Made by a program: the position numbers and the translations under genes. DNA of 33,607 nucleotides from Pseudomonadota bacterium (GTDB lineage Bacteria > Pseudomonadota > Gammaproteobacteria > Burkholderiales > Thiobacillaceae), in the NCBI GenBank assembly GCA_021802555.1, contig JAJZRU010000030.1, forward strand, positions 1 to 33,607. The letters run 5' to 3'. The notes below the pieces were generated by a model, which saw only the letters and a list, made by a program, of their open reading frames with translations, made no database searches and had not been told where the DNA came from. Below, in pieces: positions 7,910 to 15,204 of this stretch (position 1 is its first letter; each line of letters begins with the position of its first letter).

Positions 7910-9396
7910 TGAACCCCTGCGTCCTGCGCGACCTGGCCGCCCACCAATTGCGCCACGCCTGCCGCGTGCTGCTCGATGCCGGCGGGCGCATGCAAATAGC
8001 CTATGCCTGGCATCCAAACCACAAGCTGATCGAGGTGCGTTATCTGGTGAGCGTAGGTGCGGGGCGGCCCTTCGAGCTGTGGCGCTGCCCGGTGGAGGCG
8101 GATCAGGCGCTGCCCAGCCTGGCCGAGGAAACGCCCTTGCTGGGATGGTACGAACGCGAAATGGCCGACCTGCACGGCCTGGTGTTCCAAAACCACCCCG
8201 AGCCCCACCCCCTGGTGCTGCACGAAGGCGCGAGGCCGCAGCGCCCGCCGCTGGACCCGGCCTACCCGGCCGATGCGCCGCTGGCCTATGTCGAAGCGCC
8301 AATAGCGCTGCCCCACATCAGGAACCCCGACGTGCAGCTGCTGCCTTTCGGCCCGGTGCGCGCCGATGTACTGGAGTCTGCGCAATTCCTGTTTTTCTAC
8401 GTGGGCGAATCCATCCTGCACTATCACCCGCGGCTGTTCTTCAAGCACCGCGGCATGGAAAAACGCTGCGAGGCCAAGAGGCCGGAACAGGGTGTGATCC
8501 TGGCCGAGCGCGTATCCGGCGTAGGCAGCGTGGCCCACGCCCTGGCTTATTGCCAGGCCCTGGAAGCCGCAGCCGATTGCGTCATGCCCCAGCGCGCCGC
8601 CTGGCTGCGGGTGCTGCTGGCCGAACTGGAGCGCCTGTACAACCATCTGCATTATCTGGGCCATCTGTGCCACACCACGACCCTGAAAGTGGGCGAGGCA
8701 CAGGGCAAGCTGCTGGAGGAAAAAGCCAAGCAATTGAACGCCCGCGCCACCGGCAGCCGCTTGCTGCGCGGCCTCGTCGTGCCCGGCGGCCTGGCGCGCG
8801 AGCCGCGCCTGGATGGACTCGCCGATGCATTGGAAACTTTGCGCGTCGAGTTCTTCGCCTACCGGCAGTTGCTGGAGAAGACCGACAGCCACCGCGACCG
8901 CCTGCTCACCACCGGCCTGCTCAGCCACACGCTCGCTTTCGATCAAGGGGCGACCGGGCCGGTGGAACGCGCCTCGGGACTGGACCGCGATCTGCGGCGC
9001 GATCACCCCTATGCGGCCTACGCCGAACTGCCCCTGACGGTGGCGGGCGCCACGGAGGGCGACGCGCAGGCGCGCGCCAACGTGCGCATGGACGAGATCG
9101 AGGCCAGCCTGGCCCTGCTGCAGCGCGTGCTGCTCATGTTGCCCGACGGGCCGCTGCGCGTGCCCTGCGCGCCGCCGCCCGGCAGCGAAGGCCTGGGCTG
9201 GGCGGAATCGCCGCGCGGCTCGCTTTATTACGCCGTGCATGTCGATGCGGACGGGCGGCTGGCGCGGGTCAAGATCAAGTCGCCGTCGTTTTCCAACTGG
9301 CGCGTGTTTCCCTACACCGTACACGACAGCAACATGATGGACTACGCAATCAACGAAGCGAGCTTCGGCCTGACCGTGGCCGGCTGCGACCGATGA
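7909..9396 (+). CDS. HyfG/HycE-like large subunit lacking the Ni-binding cysteines
   Basis: A 495-residue fusion resembling NuoC (first about 130 residues) plus NuoD/NiFe-hydrogenase large subunit (FFKHRGMEKRCE at about 177-188; AWLRVLLAELERLYNHLHYLG in the middle). True group 4 hydrogenases have ERVCGIC and DPCxxCTxR. Here the first motif reads ERVSGVG (200-206), with both cysteines replaced by Ser203 and Gly206. The C-terminus reads FGLTVAGCDR (486-495), with at most one cysteine (493) remaining. The protein stops at that Arg, precisely where hydrogenases are cleaved, so it lacks the C-terminal extension removed by a maturation protease. It therefore should not hold a NiFe centre and belongs with Ehr-type (energy-converting hydrogenase-related) proteins. 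AGGAGG precedes the ATG. Confidence 0.9.
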   Translation: MNPCVLRDLAAHQLRHACRVLLDAGGRMQIAYAWHPNHKLIEVRYLVSVGAGRPFELWRCPVEADQALPSLAEETPLLGWYEREMADLHGLVFQNHPEPHPLVLHEGARPQRPPLDPAYPADAPLAYVEAPIALPHIRNPDVQLLPFGPVRADVLESAQFLFFYVGESILHYHPRLFFKHRGMEKRCEAKRPEQGVILAERVSGVGSVAHALAYCQALEAAADCVMPQRAAWLRVLLAELERLYNHLHYLGHLCHTTTLKVGEAQGKLLEEKAKQLNARATGSRLLRGLVVPGGLAREPRLDGLADALETLRVEFFAYRQLLEKTDSHRDRLLTTGLLSHTLAFDQGATGPVERASGLDRDLRRDHPYAAYAELPLTVAGATEGDAQARANVRMDEIEASLALLQRVLLMLPDGPLRVPCAPPPGSEGLGWAESPRGSLYYAVHVDADGRLARVKIKSPSFSNWRVFPYTVHDSNMMDYAINEASFGLTVAGCDR

Positions 9397-9406
9397 GGTA
9401 AACGAT

Positions 9407-10207
9407 ATGCCGCTTTGGACGCTGTTCGGACTGAAACAGGGCAAGGCCAGCACGGCTTGGCCTGCCGAGGGCGGCGACGACGGCCAAGCCGGCGTGCTGG
9501 GCATGCCGCGCTTGCATGCCGAACGCTGCCCGCCCGAATGCAGCGATTGCGCCGCCGTCTGCCCGACCCGCGCCATCGAGGCGCTGGATCAGTGCATCGC
9601 CCTGGATTACGGGCGCTGCATCCACTGCCAGTTGTGCGTCGAGGCTTGTCCCGCCGGGGCCCTGGAAAGCAGCGGCGACTGGGCTTATGCAGTGACAAAA
9701 CGCGACGACCTGAAATACGCGCCCGCCCCTGCCGTCGACGAGACTCAAGCGCAGGCGGTGCGCAGCGGCATCCGCCGCGTGTTCGGCCGCAGCCTGCACA
9801 TCCGCCACGTGGATGCCGGCTCCTGCAACGGCTGTGAATCGGAATTGCAGGCACTCAACAATCCTTTCTACAACCTGCACCGCCTGGGCATCTTCTTCAC
9901 GCCCTCGCCGCGCTTCGCCGACTTGCTGCTGGTCACCGGCCCGGTGACCCATGCCATGAAAGCGCCGCTCCTGGCCACTTACGAGCAGATGCCGCAACCG
10001 CGCTGGGTCATGGCAGCGGGCACCTGCGCCGTGTCCGGCGGCGTAGCGGAAGATGGTTACGCCTGCGGCCGTGGTCTTGAGGGCGTGCTGCCGGTGGATC
10101 TCTGGCTACCGGGCTGTCCGCCCAATCCGGCCGCCTTCATCCACGCCCTGCTGGTGCTGCTGGAGCGCCAGCCGCAACGCGTGCGGGAGGGCCGGTATGA
10201 ACGCTGA
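9407..10207 (+). CDS. Ferredoxin-HyfI fusion, NuoB-like electron-transfer subunit
   Basis: A 266-residue two-domain protein. The N-terminal part (about 36-90) is a 2[4Fe-4S] ferredoxin domain with Cys41, 45, 48, 52 (CX3CX2CX3C, a slightly unusual first spacing) and Cys71, 74, 77, 81 (CX2CX2CX3C). The C-terminal part (about 125-255) is a HyfI/HycG/NuoB-type small subunit with GSCNGC (138-143), GTCAVSGG (206-212 region) and PGCPPNP (236-241), so all four proximal-cluster cysteines remain. In E. coli the two functions are separate proteins (HyfH and HyfI). Retention of every iron-sulfur ligand, while the Ni site is lost, implies electron transfer still occurs. The ribosome binding site is GAGGT; its end overlaps the next gene by 11 bp. 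Confidence 0.92.
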   Translation: MPLWTLFGLKQGKASTAWPAEGGDDGQAGVLGMPRLHAERCPPECSDCAAVCPTRAIEALDQCIALDYGRCIHCQLCVEACPAGALESSGDWAYAVTKRDDLKYAPAPAVDETQAQAVRSGIRRVFGRSLHIRHVDAGSCNGCESELQALNNPFYNLHRLGIFFTPSPRFADLLLVTGPVTHAMKAPLLATYEQMPQPRWVMAAGTCAVSGGVAEDGYACGRGLEGVLPVDLWLPGCPPNPAAFIHALLVLLERQPQRVREGRYER

Positions 10208-12170
10208 GCTGCTTTGCGCCGCGCTCGCGCTTTGGGGCATCGCCGCACTGCTGGGTGTGGCCGGGTTGGGGCCGCGAGTAGCCCGCTGGCTGCTCGCCGC
10301 AGGCGGCGCGGCGGCCTTGGCGTTGCCGGTGCTCGATTTGCCGGACGCAGGCCCGGTACTTCGGTTGCCCGTTTCGTTTGCCGGAGAAACCGTGCTCTAC
10401 CAGCTCGACCCGGCCGCGCTCTGGCTCATGGGTTTCGGCCTGGTGCCCGCGATCCTGGCCATCCTGCTGGGCAGCCCCGGGCATCAGCCGCGCGCCTGGG
10501 CGGTGGGTGCCGCCATGAGCCTGGCCGGCGCGCTGGGCGTGCTGGGCCTGCAGGAAGGCGCCGCCTTCCTCATCGCCTGGGAACTCATGAGCCTGGGCGG
10601 TGCGGTCATGGTGCTGGGGGACGGCCTGGGGCGTCCCGGCCAGCCGGTGCTTTTCATGCTCGGCCTGCTGGAAGCCGGCGCCGTGGCGCTGGTGGCGGCC
10701 ATCCTGCTGTTGGGAGCACCGGCCGCCACGACCGAGTTTGCCGCTTATCCCGCGCTCGCTGCGCAACTCTCCGGCATCTCCGTATTCCTGCTGGGCCTGC
10801 TGCTGTTGCTGGGTTTCGGCGCCAAACTTGGGCTGCTGCCTTTTTACGAATGGTTTCCCCAGGTCTACGGCAGTGCCGGCGGCGCCACGGGCAGCCTCAT
10901 GTCCGGCCTGGTATTGAACGCGGCCTTCTTCGCTTTGAGCCGCGGCCTGCTCGACTGGCTGGCGCAACCCGAGAGCAGCGCGCTCTTCGCCCTGGGGATC
11001 ATCACTTTGGCCTGGGGCGTCATCAGCGCCCTGCTGGCTGTGCTCTACGCCTTTCAACAGGAAGACTGGCGCGGGCTACTGAGTTTCTCTTCGGCGGAGA
11101 ATGCCGCCATCGCGGTGGCCATGCTGGGAGCGTCGCTGCTGTTTCGCCACGATGGGCTGCAAGCCCTGGCCGGCCTGGCCTGGACCGTTGCGCTGCTGCA
11201 CCTGGCGGGGCATGCGCTGGCCAAGGGCGCGCTGTTTCTCAGCGCCGATGCCGTGTACCGCGCGGGGGGCAGCTATGCGATACGCCAGGCGGGCTGGCTG
11301 CGGCGCATGCCTGTACTCCTGGGCCTGGGCGCCTTGCTCGCCGCCATGAGCCTGGCGGCCATTCCACCCACTGCCGGCTTCGTGAGCGAGTGGTTCGTGT
11401 TCCAGACGGTGTTCCAGGGCTTTCATCTGCTGAACCTGGCGGGACGCCTGGCACTGGCACTGTCCGGGGCGCTGCTCGCGCTGACCGCGGCCGTGGCGCT
11501 GGCCACCTTCGTCAAGTTGTTCGGCCTGGGCCTGCTGGGCGACCGCAAGAACGCCGCCCCCGCGCGCGGCTCCGGCGGTGCAGTAGGCCTGCTGGGCTTG
11601 GCGGTGCTGGCGCTGGCCGTGGGCATGCCGCTTTGGCTGCCCTATCTGGCGACGGCAAGCATGGAACGGTTCGCCAGCGCCAGCCCTGTGCGCATGGTGG
11701 CGGGCTGGCTGCTGGTGCCCTTGACCGACACCTTCGCCTTCATCTCGCCCAGCCTGCTGATCATCGCCATGCCGCTGCTGGCCTTGCTGCCGCTCGCGCT
11801 CCTGGCGCTGTCGCGCCGCGGCGCGGTACGCCGCGTGCCGACCTGGTACGGCGGTCTGGCCCCGCCCGATGGGCGCGCGGCAACCACTGCGCTGTCCTTC
11901 TCCAACGCCCTGCGCACCTTCTACAGCTTCATCTACCGTCCCACCGCGGCCACCGACCGGGAGCACGCAGGGCGCGGCTATTTCATCCGCCGCCTGGTGT
12001 TCAGCCATCAGGTCGCACCCCTGTTCGGGCCTTATCTGTTCGCACCCCTGGAACGCCTCACGCAGCGCGCCTCGCGCGCCTTTCAGCCGCTGCAAGGCGG
12101 ACATCTGAACGTCTATCTGGCGCTCATCGGCGCATTCCTGATCCTGATTCTGGCTTTGACTCTCGTGTAG
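10197..12170 (+). CDS. HyfB-like proton-conducting antiporter subunit
   Basis: A 657-residue NuoL/HyfB-type membrane protein with about 16 hydrophobic segments, the second antiporter-like subunit of the complex. Pump-type residues are present: Glu in FLIAWELMSLGGAVM, Lys in GFGAKLGLLPFYEWFP, His/Lys in HLAGHALAKGALFL, and Glu in IPPTAGFVSEWFVF. A long C-terminal region after residue about 560, ending in a last hydrophobic segment, resembles HyfB. The ATG at 10197 overlaps the previous gene by 11 bp, and GGGAGGGCC lies just upstream; longer in-frame readings back to 10053 run inside the HyfI-like gene and are not credible. It is followed 13 bp later by crcB. Confidence 0.92.
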   Translation: MNAELLCAALALWGIAALLGVAGLGPRVARWLLAAGGAAALALPVLDLPDAGPVLRLPVSFAGETVLYQLDPAALWLMGFGLVPAILAILLGSPGHQPRAWAVGAAMSLAGALGVLGLQEGAAFLIAWELMSLGGAVMVLGDGLGRPGQPVLFMLGLLEAGAVALVAAILLLGAPAATTEFAAYPALAAQLSGISVFLLGLLLLLGFGAKLGLLPFYEWFPQVYGSAGGATGSLMSGLVLNAAFFALSRGLLDWLAQPESSALFALGIITLAWGVISALLAVLYAFQQEDWRGLLSFSSAENAAIAVAMLGASLLFRHDGLQALAGLAWTVALLHLAGHALAKGALFLSADAVYRAGGSYAIRQAGWLRRMPVLLGLGALLAAMSLAAIPPTAGFVSEWFVFQTVFQGFHLLNLAGRLALALSGALLALTAAVALATFVKLFGLGLLGDRKNAAPARGSGGAVGLLGLAVLALAVGMPLWLPYLATASMERFASASPVRMVAGWLLVPLTDTFAFISPSLLIIAMPLLALLPLALLALSRRGAVRRVPTWYGGLAPPDGRAATTALSFSNALRTFYSFIYRPTAATDREHAGRGYFIRRLVFSHQVAPLFGPYLFAPLERLTQRASRAFQPLQGGHLNVYLALIGAFLILILALTLV

Positions 12171-12183
12171 GAGAACACTCGGT

Positions 12184-12558
12184 ATGGGCAATTACCTCGC
12201 CATCGCCATCGGCGGCACCCTGGGCTGCTGGGCCCGCTACGGTCTGACGGGCCTGATCCAGACCGTCTTCGGGCGCAGCTTTCCCTACGCCACCTTGACC
12301 ATCAACGTGCTGGGCTGCTTCCTCATGGGCTTCCTGTTCATCGAAACCCTGGAGCGTCTGGTGCTGGCGCCCGAAATACGCACCGGCATCCTGACCGGAG
12401 GCTTGGGCGGCTTCACCACCTTCTCGACCTTCTCCATGGAAACGCTGCTGCTGGCCGAACAAGGGGAAATGGGCAAAGCGGCGCTCTATGTCGCGCTCTC
12501 CGTCGGGCTGGGCCTGGCCGCGGCATTCTTCGGCGCCTACATCGCGCGCAACCTGTAA
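12184..12558 (+). CDS. crcB: Fluoride channel CrcB/FluC
   Basis: A 124-residue dual-topology membrane protein with four hydrophobic segments that forms a dimeric, fluoride-selective channel and lets F- leave the cell. Family landmarks are GGTLGCWARYG (10-20), the conserved Asn41 in TLTINVLGCF, and the phenylalanine-box segment GGFTTFSTFSME (75-86). The ribosome binding site GGAG overlaps the stop of the HyfB-like gene, so crcB sits inside the same transcription unit, eight kilobases from the riboswitch that presumably controls it. Because FluC is a passive channel, its efficiency depends on membrane potential, which is relevant to the pump-like genes upstream. Confidence 0.96.
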   Translation: MGNYLAIAIGGTLGCWARYGLTGLIQTVFGRSFPYATLTINVLGCFLMGFLFIETLERLVLAPEIRTGILTGGLGGFTTFSTFSMETLLLAEQGEMGKAALYVALSVGLGLAAAFFGAYIARNL

Positions 12559-12567
12559 GGAGTTCCC

Positions 12568-12900
12568 ATGCACAAGGACATCACCGTCGTACGCATCTAC
12601 TTGAGCGAGGCCGACCACGGCCACGGGCGCAAGAATCTGATGGAGGAGATTTTCAGCCTGCTGCACGACCGGCACCAGATACACGGCGTCACTGTTTTCC
12701 GCGGCATTGCCGGGTTCGGCAGCAAGGGCGAGGTGCACTCCGCCGATTTGCTGCGGCTCACCGCCAACCTGCCGCTGGTCATCGAATTTTTCGACGAGCC
12801 CCAGGTGGTGGAAGCCGCAATCAAAGTCATAGCCGGCCTGGTGCCGGCGGGGCGCATCGTCACTTGGCAAGCGCGATGCAACTGCGATGAGGGGCAATAA
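12568..12900 (+). CDS. DUF190 protein (PII-like), second copy
   Basis: A 110-residue cytoplasmic DUF190 protein with VVRIYLSEAD at the N-terminus, IHGVTVFRGIAGFGSKGEVHSADLLRL in the middle (split, about 38-64) and NLPLVIEFFDEP before the C-terminal helix. It has the usual crcB-neighbour position, and AAGGAG lies five bases before its ATG. It shares only the general fold with the first DUF190 protein, so the two are likely old paralogues with separate partners. It closes the fluoride-controlled operon and converges on pabB with a 48-bp gap. Confidence 0.92.
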   Translation: MHKDITVVRIYLSEADHGHGRKNLMEEIFSLLHDRHQIHGVTVFRGIAGFGSKGEVHSADLLRLTANLPLVIEFFDEPQVVEAAIKVIAGLVPAGRIVTWQARCNCDEGQ

Positions 12901-12948
12901 AGCCGCCGCCGCGCAAGCCTTGTCCGGGGCTGCCTCGCTCGCGCGAAA

Positions 12949-14295
12949 TCAGCGGCAGGCGGCGGCGAACTGCAAAAATGCCGCCGCCTTGTCTAAACAT
13001 TCCCGGTATTCCTCTTCCGCGCGCGAATCGGCGACGATGCCGCCTCCGGCCCAGTAATGCAGCCGGCCTTGCGCGATCGCCGCGGTGCGGATGGCGATGT
13101 TCAGATCCATGTCGCCGTTGCCGCTCAGCCAGCCGATGGCCCCGCAATAGACGCTGCGCGGGGCGGGCTCCAGTTCGGAAATAATTTCCATCGCCCTGAG
13201 CTTGGGCGCGCCGGTGATGGAACCCCCCGGAAAGGCCGCGCGCAGCAGATCGATGGCGTCGTGCCCCGCCGCCAGACGGCCGGTGACGCAGCTCACGAGG
13301 TGATGGACACGGGCGTAGCTTTCCAATTTGAAAAGCTCCGGCACCGCCACCGAACCCGGCGCGCAAACCTTGCCCAGATCATTGCGCAGCAGATCCACGA
13401 TCATGAGATTTTCCGCGCGATCCTTGGCGCTGCATTGCAATTCGCGCGCCAGTTCGGCGTCGCGCGCGGGATCGGGATCGCGCGGGCGCGTGCCTTTGAT
13501 GGGGCGGGTCTCCACGCTGCGTCCCCGCACGCGCAGAAAACTTTCCGGCGAGCAGGACAGGATCTGCCCGAAGGGATAATTGAGATAAGCCGCATAAGGC
13601 GCCGGGTTGAGGCGGCGCAGCCCCAGGTAGGCCGACCAGGGATCGCCCGTTGCCGGCGCGCTGAAATGCTGCGCCAGATTGACCTGATAGCAGTCGCCGG
13701 CGCGGATGTAATCCAGGATGCGTCCGAACGCCCGACGGTAGGATGCCAGGGTGAAATTGCTTCGCGGCGGTTCGGCCACCCGGAAGTCGGCGCGCCGCGC
13801 CCTGTCGGTGCCGGCAGTTGCGAACAGGCCGGCGAGCGCCTGCGCGCGGTCGGCAGCATGCGGCTGCGCCGTGCCGGCGATCAGCCGCGTCTCGCGCCGC
13901 GCATGATCCACGATCATCGCGCAGTCGTACAGGCCGACTGCCATGTCCGGCAGCACGCCGTCGCGCCGCCCGGCCCGCCGCGCGCCCAAATCGAGGTCAT
14001 AAGCGAAATAACCTATGGCGCCGCCGCTGAAGCCCGGAGGGCCAGGCTGCGACGCTGCCGGCATATGGCGCCGCAACAAATCCAGCGGATCGCCTTCGAC
14101 CTGCCGCGTCCCCTGCGCGTCCGTCACTTCGGTGATGCCGCCGCGCGTCACCAGCGTGCGATAGGGGCGCGCGGCCAGGACATCGATGCCGGCCTGCGGA
14201 TGGCCGCTGTCGAGAAAAACCGCCCAGGGCTCGCCGGCCACGGCTTGGAACAGCGCCGTGCTGTCGGCGCGATAAGGCAAGCTCTGCGCTGTCAT
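12949..14295 (-). CDS. pabB: Aminodeoxychorismate synthase component I
   Basis: A chorismate-binding enzyme that makes 4-amino-4-deoxychorismate from chorismate and ammonia for p-aminobenzoate and folate synthesis. A 448-residue protein from the ATG at 14295, which has GGGGAGGGC upstream; an alternative ATG at 14322 overlaps the preceding remnant's stop but has no ribosome binding site. Motifs are GGAIGYFAYD (91-100), CYQVNLAQHF (202-211), PIKGTRPR (265-272, with the PabB-type Lys267 rather than the TrpE-type alanine), and LLRNDLGKV, GGSITGAPKLRAMEII and YWAGGGIVADS towards the end. No trpG/pabA or pabC lies adjacent. It is the last gene of the response-regulator group. Confidence 0.94.
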   Translation of the reverse strand: MTAQSLPYRADSTALFQAVAGEPWAVFLDSGHPQAGIDVLAARPYRTLVTRGGITEVTDAQGTRQVEGDPLDLLRRHMPAASQPGPPGFSGGAIGYFAYDLDLGARRAGRRDGVLPDMAVGLYDCAMIVDHARRETRLIAGTAQPHAADRAQALAGLFATAGTDRARRADFRVAEPPRSNFTLASYRRAFGRILDYIRAGDCYQVNLAQHFSAPATGDPWSAYLGLRRLNPAPYAAYLNYPFGQILSCSPESFLRVRGRSVETRPIKGTRPRDPDPARDAELARELQCSAKDRAENLMIVDLLRNDLGKVCAPGSVAVPELFKLESYARVHHLVSCVTGRLAAGHDAIDLLRAAFPGGSITGAPKLRAMEIISELEPAPRSVYCGAIGWLSGNGDMDLNIAIRTAAIAQGRLHYWAGGGIVADSRAEEEYRECLDKAAAFLQFAAACR

Positions 14296-14318
14296 CGCGC
14301 CCTCCCCGGCCGACGTCT

Positions 14319-14579
14319 TCATGCCCGGCGGGCTGCGGTCACCGGCACGCCGGCAAGAGGTTCCCGGCGATGGATGCCCAACCCCTGGAGGTAATCCAAC
14401 CGCGGCTCGGCAAGCGCGGGACGCAGCGCACGCTCCATGGCCGGGAACAGGCGCGCAAGATTTCCCTTCCTGACGCGAGGGGGGTTGTGCTCGGCGATGA
14501 TGGGCAACTCGATCGGGGCTGCGTCGTCTTCCCTGTCCTCGACCAGGAGGATGCGCAACTTTCGCCCCTCCATGGTCAA
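14319..14579 (-). pseudogene. Remnant of a response-regulator receiver protein (internal deletion)
   Basis: The frame begins with a receiver-like KLRILLVEDREDDAAPIE and then jumps to LPII..., and VRKGNLARLFPAMERAL, which is the end-of-receiver linker seen in PAS/GGDEF-type regulators (pattern ADDYVxKGNLARLxPAIERELR). The roughly 60 residues between, including the phospho-acceptor aspartate and the conserved Thr, are absent. The frame starts at a TTG overlapping the stop of the intact regulator (or at ATG 14573) and ends at a stop overlapping a possible pabB start. This reads as an in-frame-deleted relic; it is possible that a short peptide is still made. Confidence 0.6.
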
Positions 14580-15031
14580 CTTCGCGGCACGGCTTCCGCG
14601 GCGGGCAGATTCAGGGCCAGCCAGTACAAGCCCAGCTGGCGCACGGCGTCGGTGAACTGGCCGGAATCCACCGGCTTGCGCACATAGCTGTTGGCGCCCA
14701 GCCGATAGCCGGAAAGCAGGTCGCTGGATTCGCCGGACGTGGTAAGGATGACCACCGGCAGCAGGTTGGTGCGGGCATCGCCGCGCAGGCGCTCCAGCAC
14801 CTCCAGGCCGCCCAGGCGCGGCAGCTTGAGGTCCAGCAGCACCACCTGCGGCTGGACGCGGGTGTCGCGCCCGGCATGCGCGCCGGTGCCGAACAGGTAA
14901 TCGAGCGCCTGCACGCCGTCGCGCGCAACCACCACCTCGTTGCGAATATCGTTGCGCCGCAGAGCGCGCAGCGTCAGGGCCTCGTCATCCGGATTGTCTT
15001 CCACCAGAAGTATCGCCTTGTCTGTGTCCAC
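14576..15031 (-). CDS. Single-domain response regulator, CheY/Rcp1-like
   Basis: A 151-residue stand-alone receiver domain with no output domain. The acidic pocket is E11-D12, the phospho-acceptor is D67 in VVLLDLKLP, the switch Thr is in ILTTSG (about 95-100), and the lysine is in RKPVD (K119). The 'ALDYLFG', 'LKLPRLGGLEVL' and 'KPVDSGQF' features are those of Rcp1-like regulators that partner phytochrome-type or other sensor histidine kinases. A GTG at 15031 with AGGAG seven bases upstream is preferred over an ATG at 15058 that lies upstream of that ribosome binding site. No kinase is encoded nearby. It is followed by a truncated second regulator. Confidence 0.9.
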   Translation of the reverse strand: MDTDKAILLVEDNPDDEALTLRALRRNDIRNEVVVARDGVQALDYLFGTGAHAGRDTRVQPQVVLLDLKLPRLGGLEVLERLRGDARTNLLPVVILTTSGESSDLLSGYRLGANSYVRKPVDSGQFTDAVRQLGLYWLALNLPAAEAVPRS

Positions 15032-15204
15032 GTCCGTCTCCTGTCTTGCCTGTCTCATTGTATAGCGGCGCCATGCACCACGGCGAGCGCCCTCAGGAAG
15101 CCGGCTAGCGGGGGCATGGCGTGCGGGAAATACCGGAGCGCGAAGGCGAGCCCGCCAAAATCAAACAGCCGCAGCAGCGACCGGCGTACGCAATGACCGT
15201 GGGC

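Noticed and set aside
4502-12170. Functional NiFe hydrogenase-4 or formate hydrogenlyase
   Set aside because: At least three of the four Ni-ligand cysteines are missing in the large subunit, the maturation tail is absent, and no hyp genes or formate dehydrogenase are present.
12902-12967. Inverted GCCGCCGCC/GGCGGCGGC as a shared terminator between the DUF190 gene and pabB
   Set aside because: The second arm lies inside the pabB coding end, the loop is long and there is no T-tract on either side, so it is probably codon-driven.
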